In this document: one piece after another, positions 43,201 through 52,781 of the stretch
Layout of the letters: every line of letters starts with the position of its first letter
Position numbering within the stretch: the stretch's first letter is position 1
NCBI GenBank assembly: GCA_004835665.1
Contig: RBKR01000008.1
Coordinates: 806,001-870,000 of the forward strand
DNA from: Phoma sp. XZ068
Taxonomy: Eukaryota; Ascomycota; Dothideomycetes; Pleosporales; Didymellaceae
Reading direction: 5' to 3'
Length of the DNA: 64,000 nucleotides
Program-made: the position numbers and the translations under genes
The notes under the pieces: model-generated
The model's input: the letters and a program-made list of their open reading frames with translations, nothing else
Databases searched by the model: none
What the model was told of the DNA's origin: nothing

Positions 43201-43346
43201 CTGAGCTCAAGCTTACCAACAAGACTGAGTTCCGCGAGAAGCTGGGTGCGGTCGATGACCCAAGTTACATCTGCTACCCGCCACACGGGCTGGGCCCTAT
43301 GGCGATCAAGGCGATCTTGAATTTCTTCGAAGATGACGATATGTAG
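40212..43346 (+). CDS. erdS: AspRS-DUF2156 fusion, ergosteryl-aspartate synthase (ErdS type)
   Basis: A single exon encodes 1044 aa. After a Ser-rich N-terminus and a charged helix (about 150-190) comes a full class IIb aspartyl-tRNA synthetase: the OB anticodon-binding domain (from about 215, GKEVIFRARIHHLRKM), QSPQLAKQMAI, motif 2 (FRAENSNTYRHLTEY), and motif 3 (GGGGIGLERILMLLLNLGNI) with FPRDP at about 690. From about 715 to the end is a DUF2156 domain (WLEPRTEVWRDHHTGAAVGF, then TSVTFGGGASSKF). DUF2156 is the dupli-GNAT aminoacyl-tRNA transferase fold of bacterial MprF/lipid synthases. In fungi this exact fusion, ErdS, charges tRNA-Asp and passes aspartate to ergosterol. A separate cytosolic AspRS would be expected elsewhere. 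The erdH-type hydrolase was not recognised nearby. Confidence 0.93.
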   Translation: MPTALKKALDKLKPGHSNHGSEDESIKSPSGVKSPESASANGRAQSPAATPRSSGVFAHRPSGEMKRDQIVSPTESRSSLDRPRKAMTGVFHRGTQSPSRSGSKERKHERSGSLGTHSPMRVVKEKLHIGDSSSEENGPINRDGEPMSRNQLRKHEKHAQQEERHKLNQEKEAEIERRRKEMEEQANAELTPEQKAKYGVVPPNSYAGEWKHQSRANIEDFTANDVGKEVIFRARIHHLRKMSSKFVFFVFRQQLATIQGVLMEHSDISKYMLYWAEHLEVESVVLVKGILQAPNSKQGEVTGTTIHDVEISVHSLHVEAEVSEHLPFNVYEAEVTQADVDAEIAQPDHKEGHTRVRIADRTRLNNRVIDLRSTASQGIFRIQSGICNLFRQALDEQGFIEIHTPKLQGGATESGASVFKVEYFNRGAFLAQSPQLAKQMAISADFGKVYEIGPVFRAENSNTYRHLTEYTGLDLEMQIDEHYHEVLRVLDRTFKTIFKGIYERFRPEIEVVKKHFPHEDLVWLDQTPIIPFAEGVRMLNESGWRDDNGNPLDENEDLGTRDEVQLGRVIKQKLGTDYYVLDKFPANARPFYAMQDPTNPELTNSFDIFCRGQEILSGGQRIHDSRLLLDKMAKLKMDPSTMEEYIQGFQWGAPPHGGGGIGLERILMLLLNLGNIRHASMFPRDPKSLPEKPVIKQLRHPDASTMHPPWEGQDRVLAKIDLQPIEKLIANYGDATNTSWLEPRTEVWRDHHTGAAVGFVPQDGFAITVGDPLCHESQYLKTMTGYLKYIKKERNLKPLWLLVGAPVEEVLATKFNWRTFSVTGEQRVDPAHNPAEKDADVQRKIRHAEKEGVKISDYPIGSPPPPEVKKQVDARVEDWLKGRKGRQVHLTNIHPWQDEEHRQYHIAQTPDGTIAAFVAMAQLSPDHGWQVKYSLDFPNAPSGSIEYIVTHALKQVAASGATSVTFGGGASSKFTPGHNVKGTRVKVLSRAYHAIATELKLTNKTEFREKLGAVDDPSYICYPPHGLGPMAIKAILNFFEDDDM

Positions 43347-44436
43347 GCGGAGGCATGATTTTGGTGGAGTGGAGCGCAGGCATGATACCACGGGGCGTTA
43401 CGGCCGAGTAAATGAGTTGATGATTGCATTGTTGGCTCACTTCTCTTTTGCTAGTTTAGTGAGTCTGGTGATGCTTGGTTTGAATTAGCTATAGATGAGC
43501 ATTTTCCCTAATACAATACCCCTTACGCTATGATTGAGTCTATGCAGCGCGCACATGCCTTGATGAGTGACAACTCTAATACTTCAAATATTTGAATATT
43601 TCCCATTGCGCAGAAATTTAGCCTTGATGTTAGCTTTAGTAACATTGTGTGTAAAGAAGATGTCCATCATATGTTGTGAATGTTCCGCGCACTACCTATC
43701 CTTTGCTCTCATGTACAGTGTACAACCCCGGACCCATGTGTGCTCAATGCTTCGTGTGATCAGCACAACTTGGCCAATCGCCCTGCCTTCGGGACGCTTG
43801 CTCATGCAAGACATCCAACGGTCGCTGCATTCCTGTTTGAGGCTCACGGAACACAGAAACGGCACTCTTATACTCCACCAAGTCGCGTCAACCCCACAGC
43901 ACTTAATATTGGTTCTGGACCCTGCGCGCACAAGATTCGGACAATCGCACGCCCTTGCCGGGAGCAGCACAAGATGACGGCACCCGAAGCAACGAGAGCA
44001 AATGGCGGGGGAAACTCGGATTGCGGGGTACGCCATGCCCAGCATTCAGTGTCCCGGAGTCTGGAGTCGGCTTCGTAAGGTCGATTGAAGAGCGCTGTGA
44101 TTGGTCAAAGCTCGTCCGCCCCACGACGAGGACGGCCGCCGGATATTTTGAGGGTCTCGTGCGGGTCCAGGACGTCGTCGGAAGGATGCTTATCACAAGC
44201 AGGGATTTGGAAAAGCTGGACCAAGTTGCGCTCTGAAACGTCAGAATTGGAGAAGCTGAGAGAGGGAGTGCTGAAGATATAAGACAAGCGCATCGCCAGG
44301 TCTATGTGAAAAGCAAGAGATTGAATCTGGGCTGGTTACGTCAAGGAGCCCTTCTTTCCGTTCGCACGACAGCTCCTCTTCTATAACTGTGGTCCTCGAC
44401 CCTTCCTTCCCTTGAATCCTTCCCACGACCTTCAAA
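43347..44436. promoter_or_regulatory. Promoter region of the CYP53 gene
   Basis: This 1.1 kb stretch follows the ErdS-type gene. A TATAAG element at 44278-44283 lies about 155 bp before the P450 ATG, with a C/T-rich leader from about 44340. ORFs in the region overlap on both strands without motifs. Binding sites for a benzoate-responsive regulator could not be assigned. Confidence 0.5.
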
Positions 44437-46047
44437 ATGTTTCTCACCATCTTCCTTACACCGTACACTCTCATCCTCCTCCCAGTCCTCTACTACATTC
44501 TGCCGTACCTGCGGAATTGGCAAATCAAGGATGTACCATCGCCTTTCCCTGCAGCATTCACGAACCTCTGGCTTCTCCTCCAAGCTCGTCAAGGAAAGCG
44601 CTACTTAGCCGTAGACGAGGCGCACAAGAAGTATGGACAAATGGTCAGGATACAACCGAACCATGTCAGTATCGCGGACGCCGATGCGATTCCAGTCATC
44701 TACGGCCACGGCAATGGAATGTTGAAGAGGTAAAACACATTATCGCACAACAACAAAAACGTGTGATACTGACATACTACAGCGAGTATTACGACGCCTT
44801 CGTCTCTATCCGCCGCGGTCTCTTCAACACCCGTGATCGCGCCGAACACACGCGCAAGCGCAAGACCGTGTCGCATACCTTTTCTGCCAAGTCTGTCCTT
44901 CAGTTTGAACAGTACATTCACCACAATCTCGAGGAACTGCAAAAGCAATGGGATCAGCGCGCCGCTTCCAAGCAGGGTGGTTGGTACCAGATGGACGCTC
45001 TGCATTGGTTCAACTACCTGGCTTTTGACGTCATTGGCGATCTGGCTTTCGGTGCGCCGTTTGGTATGCTCGAGAAGGGCAGGGACTTTGCAGAGGTCAG
45101 GAAGACACCGGATGCTGAGCCTACGTTTGCACCTGCTATCGAAGTCTTGAACCGTAGGGGCGAGGTGTCTGGGTACGTTGAATTCCCCAAGCATAACCAC
45201 GACCACAGCTAATGAAATGCCTAGCACAATCGGTATTCTCCCGCAGCTTAAGCCTTACGCAAAGTACTTCCCCGACCCCTTCTTTAGCCAGGGCATGAAG
45301 GCCATCGAGAACCTCGCCGGTATCGCCGTAGCCCGGGTGAACGAACGCCTTGCCCGCCCAGACACCGACCGTGTCGATCTTCTCGCACGCCTCATGGAAG
45401 GCCGCGACGAGAGTGGCAACAAGCTTGGTCGCGAAGAGCTCACAGCCGAAGCCCTCACCCAGCTGATTGCCGGATCCGATACAACCTCCAACACATCTTG
45501 CGCCCTGCTTTTCCACTGCCTCCAGCACCCCGAAGTCATCCGCAAACTGCAGCAGGAACTCGACAATGCACTGCCAAGCGACGACGTCCCGACTTTTGCG
45601 GCCGTCAAGGACCTACCCTACCTCGACAACGTCATCAAGGAGACTATGCGTATTCACAGCACATCGTCACTCGGTCTGCCCCGCCAGATCCCTCCTGGCC
45701 CCGGCCTGACCATCAACGGCCGCCACTTTCCCCAGGGCACTGTGCTCTCCGTTCCTGCGTACACAATTCACCATTCAAAAGAGATTTGGGGTCCAGATGC
45801 GGATACCTTCAGGCCTGAGCGCTGGGAGAAAATCACCGAGAAGCAAAAGGCCGCCTTTATTCCCTTCAGCTACGGACCTAGGGCGTGTGTTGGCAGGAAT
45901 GTTGCCGAGATGGAGTTGGCTCTTATTGTGAGCACTTGTTTCAAGCGATACGAGTTTGAGTTGAGGCAGGGTGAGATGGAGACAAGAGAGGGATTCTTAA
46001 GGAAGCCTTTGGGTTTGGAGGTCGGTATGCGTAGGAGGCAGAAGTAA
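44437..46047 (+). CDS. bphA: Cytochrome P450, CYP53-type benzoate 4-monooxygenase
   Basis: Three exons, 44437-44729, 44783-45172 and 45225-46047, with introns of 53 and 52 bp, give 501 aa. An N-terminal membrane anchor (LTIFLTPYTLILLPVLYYIL) targets the ER. P450 signatures are in order: the I-helix AGSDTTSNT, the ExxR of the K helix (KETMR), the PERW-type FRPERW and the heme loop FSYGPRACVG with the thiolate Cys at 449. The N-terminal half is strikingly CYP53-like (YGHGNGMLK, SIRRGLFNTRDRAEHTRKRK, LHWFNYLAFDVIGDLAFGAPFGML). CYP53 enzymes para-hydroxylate benzoate as the entry step to the beta-ketoadipate pathway and help detoxify plant phenolics. No other pathway gene is adjacent. The 3' end faces the next gene, 181 bp away. 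Confidence 0.93.
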
Positions 46048-46228
46048 AAGGCAGTTCACAAAATGATGCTACTGCAGATTTGGAGGCCTGAAGGTACTAT
46101 TCTTGTATATGCTGTTCATAGCTAACAAAATTTGACTATGTATGTTCTTTTTAAAGTACCACATCTGCCTACGAATAATACTTTTGAACAGCACTGACAC
46201 GATTGTTACTTCTCGCCGGTTTGCAAAC

Positions 46229-48104
46229 TTAGTGGCTGCTCTGCTTGTACGCTCGTAACTGACGGATCACCGCTGGGGTCTTCAGCCACGACTTCCTTTC
46301 ACCCTCCTTAACAACATAAACTCTCTGCCTCTTGTCTTCCACGATCATACCAGGGCTTTTGAGTGTTGGCATCAGAGGCTTGGCCTGGAGTTCGGGCCAC
46401 TTATCACTTAGCTCCTGCTTTTGCTGAATTGTATCGATGGGTTTGAATTCGAAAGCCTCGGGGCGTCCTTCGGTTTCGCCGTCGAACATGTCAGATACTG
46501 ATTCTGCAATGGCACCAAGCGATTGCAATTGCTGTTGCTGTGCTATGATCCATCTCTTCAAGATAGCTTTGTGTATCGCTTTGAGACCTTCGAGATCGTC
46601 ATCCTCATACGCGACTCGAGCGATATGCAGAACTCGTTCGATTCCTTGGAAAATCGATGATGTCCACGCGTTTTTGACGGCCGCACCTAAGGTAGATTAG
46701 TATTTCACGCAGTCTATGAGTGTGACAGGACTCAGACCGACCTGAGGATGGAATGGCGTCTTGCTTGTATATGAGCCGTGCAAAGTCTTCGATCTTCCGA
46801 TATGCTGCTGCAATCGCTGCAGCTTCGCTAACATCCTCACTACTCTTCGGTGGCTCAGTACCAAACGTCATCAATGCGGTCCATTGATTGTGACACAATT
46901 GGTAATTGTCATTCTTGGGAAGGTTGGCAATTATGGAGATGAAAGTGCTCTCCCGCCACGTATAAAGCGTTGGGCGAGGAGGCTGCTGCAGTTCGACCCG
47001 TCCAACCGGGCGTAACGCTAAGAAGGGCTCCAGGACGAAGAAGATTGCTGCGGTAGCTTCATCAGATTGCCAGAGTTGCCTGCAGGAAGGTGCTGGTGTG
47101 ACTGAAAGTCGCTTCAGTGCCGTTAGACTTGTCTCTGATGGCAATGGCGACAAAACCTGGACCAGTTTCCGGATAGTGTCCCGCAGTTGGTACAGTTCAT
47201 AGTCTTCATAAGGCCTCCCTGGCCCGTTAATACCTTTTACATTTGATTGTGTCAAGGCGAAGTTGACTTGAACATCCAAGTGGCGAATTCGACATGCAGC
47301 TGGTTGACAGAGGACCTTGCTGGGTTCTTCAAAGATGTAGCAGATGCTTTCGCGGTCCCATCGCCTTCCCAAGAGCTGTATGTAAGTTGGCCAGATCTTA
47401 ACCTCAAACTTGAGTTCGCCGTAGATGAGCGAAGCAGCCTCCTGGTGGAATTGTTGATTGACAAACAACACATCTGTATTGGCGGCATCGGGATGAGAAC
47501 GATGGAGCCGATCATGTTTAATGATATTTGGAAGGACGTAGCGAAAGATCATCAGCCGGAGCTCAGTGGGGAGGCGTGTGATATAACAAGGAAGAGACGC
47601 GGATCCTTTTTGGTGATCGTCACAAAAGTGGTATGGTGCAGCGTACGGAGTGAGTCGATTGCAGAGATGACCACATTCTGCAGTGGCCTGACACCGGCCA
47701 GCCTTCCCACGGCTTAATCCTTGGTACCACCGATGTGATCTACACACAGGGAGCATGCCATCGTCGAAAACATGGGCTTTGCGACTGCAGCGTTTCCCAG
47801 AGTATGTGCGGCCATTGCAATGAGTCGCCAGCGAAGTGCTATGGAGGTCGCAGCGTTCCTCGTGATCGCTTTCGGATTCCGAGTCGAGGTCAGAGTCGGT
47901 GTCACTGTCGAAATCAGAGACATCAATGACACCCTCGTCGCCACCGTAACAGCTGTCTGACTGGTCGTTGGTAGAGGCAGGACTGGAAGCCCGGCTGGAA
48001 GCATGACTGGAAGCACGACTGGCGGGCTGACTCGAAGTCGGGCTTGGAGGAGGACTTGAGAGCGGAGTCGAGGCTCTCCTGGTCTTGCTGCGTGTAGCTA
48101 CCAT
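46229..48104 (-). CDS. F-box-like protein with tandem Cys/His modules
   Basis: Two exons, 46742-48104 and 46229-46686, with a 55-bp intron (GTCGGT ... CTTAG), give 606 aa. The donor GTCGGT is unusual, but frame and composition continue smoothly (PSSG then AAVKNAW). The N-terminus is a basic patch, Ser/Ala repeats (ASSHASSRASSPAST) and an Asp/Ser acidic run. Two similar modules follow: C96-x9-C106-x14-C121-x2-H124 and C138-x9-C148-x12-C161-x2-H164. They recall the common CxGxTxxGxxC...CxxH zinc-knuckle pattern. LPTELRLMIFRYVLP at about 178-192 is F-box-like. The remainder resembles the uncharacterised F-box/heterokaryon-style leaf proteins abundant in Dothideomycetes. A role as an SCF-type adaptor is possible but not shown; the function is unknown. 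Confidence 0.75.
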
Positions 48105-48774
48105 GGTGGAACGCGGTGGCGAAGGAGGAGAGGTGTGGATTGAGCGAGGTTGCTCTATCTATCTCAGACCGCGACGCGTCGCAAACAGCGCGTCCTCACG
48201 TGTGGTGAAGTGAGGGAAGGAGCGATATCCACTTCGAAGCAGCTGCAGCACAGACAGGGAAGAAGCTCCAGTTCAGTCGTTCAAAACGCCGAGTACAAGA
48301 GCGCTCTGCCTCACCTGGACAAGCTAGTTTGAGGCCCGAAGCGATTAAAGGAGCTGCGAGGCGTAGCGTAACTGAGCTACAGTCTGCAACCCTCCTTTGG
48401 CAGGAAAGGATAGTCTCAGTCCGCGTTGACCGCCTCCCATACTTTCACCTGTGAAGTTAAATCGACATTTTCTCTGCAGGTGAAAGGTGTATTGCCAATG
48501 GTAGGAAATGCGCTGCATTGATGGGTATCTGCTGTGCAGTCACTGTTCTTATACCTACTGTGCAATCGAGCTGTGCTGGCATCAATGCTATCTCCTGCAC
48601 TACGATATACCCCACCCTTCAAAACCACTCTTCCGATCAATTCTTCGCGAGCCACATTTTGTCCAATGCAATCATTACGCCGTAACACCAATCGTATTTC
48701 CTAGCCTTCATAGGCCCTCTTGCTTCCTCGATCATGCTCACACTTGGTTTCACACTTCTTTTCCAACCAATTCC
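48105..48774. other. Promoter region of the F-box-like gene and OST2 3' flank
   Basis: This 670-bp stretch lies between two minus-strand genes. Only short, motif-free ORFs are present. No TATA box, tRNA or repeat was recognised. Confidence 0.45.
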
Positions 48775-49258
48775 TCAGTTGATGAAGTTGACACAGAAGA
48801 AGTGCAGCAGCAAGCTCCCAAACACAAAGTCGGCAAACGCCCGCTCGTGCGAAATGCTCTCGAATTCGGTCTTGTTCTCGGGGTTGGTCTGCATGCGGAG
48901 GGAAGCTGTGAGGACGAATTGACCAACGCAGGCGCTGAAGCCAGACAGGAAAGCGTTGAAGGGCTGGATCATCAGTTAGTATGATTTCAAGATTGTGATG
49001 GTACCTCTTGATATAAGGCCCATGGGTTCAAAGAAGACATACAAAGTTGCCAACGAGTACGACGTAGAGGAATTGAAGAGCGCCAACAACAACCAGGAAC
49101 AGCATGAAGCTGTCAAGCAGCTTGGTGCGCTGTGTTGTCTTGTTGACATAGCGGCTCCATACTCCCTGCACGATGTCTTGCGCGTCGTTCGCGGACTTGG
49201 ACCGACCAGCCGTGCCGGAGACGGTCTGGGGCGCGGCGGTGCGTTGCTTGGGCGGCAT
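48775..49258 (-). CDS. OST2: Oligosaccharyltransferase subunit Ost2/DAD1
   Basis: Two exons, 49043-49258 and 48775-48963, with a 79-bp intron (GTATGT ... ATCCAG), give 134 aa, close to yeast Ost2 (about 130). A short basic cytosolic N-terminus is followed by YVNKTTQRTKLLDSFMLF and a first membrane helix (VVVGALQFLYVVLVGNF). After the splice come PFNAFLSGFSACVGQFVLTA and SLRMQTNPEN, then a final hydrophobic segment ending HFFCVNFIN. These are the diagnostic DAD1/Ost2 sequences. The protein is an essential ER-membrane subunit of the complex that transfers the lipid-linked glycan to Asn in nascent proteins. It is head-to-head with the TMEM14 gene. Confidence 0.96.
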
Positions 49259-49580
49259 TGTGAAGGCTAATCGAACCGGTGCGTGAGAGTGGGCGACAAT
49301 GAATTGAAAGTGTTGTTTGGCGTTGAGCGGGAGCTTGAGCTACGTACGCACGTTGAGGCCACATTCGTCAGCCCCAGCGGCAGGGTTCCTGGTCGGCGTC
49401 GGCAGTCCGAAGCTCCCCGCAACTTCCGCGAACACCAAGCAAGGTGCCGTCATCAGTCCAGCTCCATACAACATTCCTCAGCCTCTCCCGTCAGACACAA
49501 GAGCAGAAGTAGCCAGAAGCTCCAGAACCTCTCGAACTTTCAGACTCTATCTACACAATCGTCGCAAAGCTCCAACAACC
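49259..49580. promoter_or_regulatory. Bidirectional promoter, OST2 / TMEM14
   Basis: This gap of 322 bp separates the start codons of two divergent genes for small membrane proteins. An in-frame open stretch upstream of the TMEM14 ATG has no ATG of its own and is read as leader. No TATA box is seen on either strand. Confidence 0.5.
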
Positions 49581-49984
49581 ATGGTGAGCACCTGCAAGAG
49601 CATACCCATGGCTCTCCACCCAAATACCCCGACTCACGCGCAATTGATACTAACATACAGCAGTCTCTCTCAAACATCGCTCTTATCCTTGGTACTCTCA
49701 CCGCCGGTGGAGGCATCACAGGCTATGTCCGCACCGGATCCGTTCCCTCGGTCGCAGCCGGCGTCTCCGTCGGCATGATGTACATCTTCGGCGGCCTGCG
49801 CATCCAGAACCGCCACCCCTACGGCGTCGAGCTCGCTCTCCTTGCCTCGGTCGTCCTCGCTGGCAGCTCGATTCCTCGCGCGATCAAGACCGGCAAGCCA
49901 CTACCCATTGGTCTGAGTCTCCTGGCTGCATTTGGATTGTACACATTTGGCACTGCCTACCAGAAGGGAACCGCACGGGCTTGA
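49581..49984 (+). CDS. TMEM14 family small membrane protein
   Basis: The model has a one-codon first exon (ATG, 49581-49583), a 77-bp intron (GTGAGC ... TACTAAC ATACAG) and a second exon, 49661-49984, giving 108 aa. The branch site is the fungal consensus. The second exon has no usable in-frame ATG before conserved sequence, so the splice is needed. The product begins MQSLSNIALIL. It shows the family's Gly-rich helices: GTLTAGGGITGYVRTGS, then SVAAGVSVGMMYIFGG, a third with ALLASVVLAGSS and a fourth with LSLLAAFGLYTFG. TMEM14 proteins are inner mitochondrial or ER membrane proteins; TMEM14C helps import protoporphyrinogen for heme synthesis in animals, while fungal function is unclear. Without the intron a longer product would need a non-ATG start. 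Confidence 0.85.
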
Positions 49985-50096
49985 AGGCATTGAGAAGGCT
50001 ACGAAGACAGGATGTACACTGCGTACTGTAAGAATGCAATTACTGATTGCAGCTGAGTGTTCACTACATGCTTTTTGTGCTATTGACTACAACCGC

Positions 50097-51785
50097 TCAG
50101 TGACCGTTTGCCTTTTCCAACCCAAACTCCTCCCTCACAGCCTCACCCAGCCGCCTGATCCCCTCATCAATCTTCTCCGCCGGCGCCGCCGCATATGTCG
50201 CCCTGAAGAACAGCGTGTTGTGGCTCTCCTCGTTGTCCGCGTAGAACCAGCTGCCGCGCATAACCAACGCTCCGTGATCAATCACCTTGAGGAAAATCTC
50301 CTCCTCGATCGTCTCAATGCTCTTCGCCGGGTAGTCCGGGTGCTTCCTGAAATCGACCTGCATCCAATGGAACATACCCGCCATGGGCGGGTTCCAGCTC
50401 ATGACCTCACGCGGAAGATGCTTGGCGCAAGACGCGAGGATGGTGTCGCGGCGCTTGGTGTACTCCATGCGGATGTAGATCAGCCAGTCGAGGTAGCCCG
50501 CGTGACCCCAGTGCTCGTCTAGCAGCTTGAAGAGTACAAGCTGAGAAATACCCGAGGGGTTTTGCGTCGAGAGGTCTGCGTATTTCTGGTACTTTTCGAC
50601 TACTTCGGCCGAGGCGGTCAGCCAGCCAATACGCGAGCCGGGAGCAATTACTTTGGAGAAGGAATCCAGACGCATCACACGCCCGTCGATGTCCATGGAG
50701 AGGAGACTGGGTACGAGAGACTTCAGGAATTCCGCGTGTGATTTGGGCGGTGGGACGTCCGGAGCGTTGGGGCCCGTGTAGGGTTGCATTTGGAGGAAGT
50801 AGTATGGCTCGTCTTCGATGATGTAAATGTCGTGCTTTTGGCACACCTTGTACAGTGCTCGTCGACGTTCTGTTCCTTGTGTTGCGCCTGTAGGGTTCTG
50901 GCCCGTGGGCACTGTGTAGAGGAGATAAGGTTTGCGAGAGCCTCGTGTGTTGACGTCCCAGTTCGAGAGGATATCATCCATGGCTTCGGGCAACAGACCT
51001 TCAGCATCGACGGGAATGCCACAGACACGGACGCCTAGCGGTCGTGCTGCCTCCACAGCTGCCGAGAATGTGTACTCTTCTGACAGCATCACGTCGCCAG
51101 GTCTCGTCAGCAATCTAAGGGCCATGTCAAGCCCAGATGTGCTTCCAATGCTCATGGTGCATCGCCAATCTTCGTATGGCGGGTCGTGTACCATCTCAGT
51201 ATGCTCAGTGACCCAACGCAGCATCTGCGCCGCTCCAGCACCCTGGCCATAGTTGAAAGCCGTCGCAATATCGTACGTGGACTTGTTTTCGGCGAGATCA
51301 TGTTTGCCAGATGTGATGACGACGCCCGACTTTTTCGTCTCGGCTTCAGAGAACTTTCCAACGGCAGGAACCTTCAGTGACATTTCTTCAAAAGGAAAGT
51401 ATTCGCTCGAGGGCAGTCCGCCGCCAAGAGATATTATGCCTGGCTTGCTGAGATACTTCGCTGCGTTCTTCAAGGAGTTGCCCTTCCGTGACTGGGCTTC
51501 ATGGCTGAAATAGTCTGCGCAACGAAAGTTAGCATTTGAGTATCTTGTCGAGTATCAATAGTAGGACGTACGTTGCCATGATTTCGCCTTGGGCTTGTGA
51601 TCGTGTGATCGCAGTCTGAAGTTGGCTGTATTTGCTGGAGCTGCAGTACCCCATTGAGCTCTGTCCGTCTTCTTTCGGCGTCCGTATATCTCGTTGCTTG
51701 CTACGGGAGCAGTGAAGGGGTTGGGTAGAGTAACACCAGTGGTGTCCGATACTGCTGAAACCTCGATAGCCGAAGGCGGTGCCAT
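50097..51785 (-). CDS. ARO8: Aromatic/alpha-aminoadipate aminotransferase (ARO8-like)
   Basis: Two exons, 51572-51785 and 50097-51514, with a 57-bp intron (GTACGT ... GCGCAG), give 543 aa. The ATG at 51785 starts MAPPSAIEV. The splice joins SWQ to HYFSHEAQSRKGNSLKNA. Fold-type I features: ISLGGGLPS near the N-terminus, GSTSGLDMALRLL in the PLP phosphate-binding region, YTVPTGQNPTG, a DEPYYFLQMQ segment with the ring-contacting Asp, and the Schiff-base Lys at about 359 in DSFSKVIAPGSRIGW. This class includes yeast Aro8 and mammalian kynurenine/2-aminoadipate aminotransferase II. Substrates are probably aromatic amino acids and 2-aminoadipate in lysine synthesis. The length is somewhat above yeast Aro8 because of the N-terminal extension. 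Its 3' end lies 112 bp from that of TMEM14. Confidence 0.93.
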
Positions 51786-52781
51786 TGTTCTTGTTCGTGT
51801 GTGTCCCAGGTATATGGTTATTGAGTTTGTACCAATTGGTAATGATATGTGACGCACTTGCTATGCAAGGAAATTGTAGTGGTAGGTTGTGCTTGATTGA
51901 CCAAGAAGTTTGAGGAATGGGGGGACATTTCGGGGTACGAGACCTTTATCACTCCTGCCGTATCGGCGTAGTCATGTGTCTCTCTCTCATCCGCGCCTTG
52001 CACGCGTTTTAGACCCACGGCCCTGCATCATTCATGGTCGTTAGTACGTACCGGCTACGAACGGATTGAGCTAGCGATGTCGAGCGATCCAATAAGATGA
52101 CGCGCTAACGTCACGCCCTGTGTATGTACGCCCTGCGTACTCCGAGCAGCTCTCCGAACACTCCTGTTGAGACCTGCTTGCGATAAGCATGATTGCGCAC
52201 GTTAGCTGTTCACCGCATGTTCAGAAAGTACAGCTTGCAAAATGCCCTCGTGACCATGACGAGATAAAGAAGGGTTCAATACTACGTAAGACGTTTGAGG
52301 TGAGGGACCAATCGGTGGTTTTGGATGGTCATTGTATGATACACGCGGTAGACGGACAAAGCCGTAGTCAGCCGCACTTTTCGAAGAGGGAATTGCTACG
52401 CAAGGATACTAACATATTATTCCTCTCGACCCCATAACGAACAGTAGCTGACTTTCGTCCGTCGTGTTAGACTGACGACCCCTGAATAGAATTGTCTTAA
52501 AGGTTCGGTTTGCTCAATATCTACCATAGACATTATCCATTTTCATTATCTACGCTTCTACATGCATTCGTTACTCCCTCGGATCTTGGTATAAAATTCG
52601 CAAAATGCCCAAAACATAACGAGATTGAACGCTCAAACCGAAGCGCTTTATGCAACCATACCATGCAAACCCGGAACGCTCTTTTGTAGTCCAATGCGCC
52701 AGGCAAGAGACTCTTTTCTCATATTGTGGCGTTCAAGAAGGGATAAGACCTGACACCTTGCAAGTTACAAGGACAGGAAGT
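51786..52781. promoter_or_regulatory. Promoter region of the aminotransferase and 3' flank of the Sel1-repeat gene
   Basis: This stretch of 996 bp lies upstream of the aminotransferase start and downstream of the Sel1-repeat gene stop. Scattered short ORFs occur without motifs. AT-rich runs at about 52500-52620 probably belong to the Sel1-gene 3' flank. Nothing else is supported. Confidence 0.45.

Noticed and set aside
37739..46047. A secondary-metabolite cluster (questin oxidase-like plus CYP53)
   Set aside because: No synthase, no pathway regulator and no transporter is present, and a tRNA-synthetase fusion lies between them; CYP53 is a primary benzoate-degradation enzyme.
47247..47717. 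156-codon plus-strand ORF
   Set aside because: Antisense to the F-box-like gene and without motifs.
49283..49580. N-terminal extension of the TMEM14 frame
   Set aside because: The frame is open but starts at GTG and has no ATG; a spliced ATG exon at 49581 with a consensus branch site is better.
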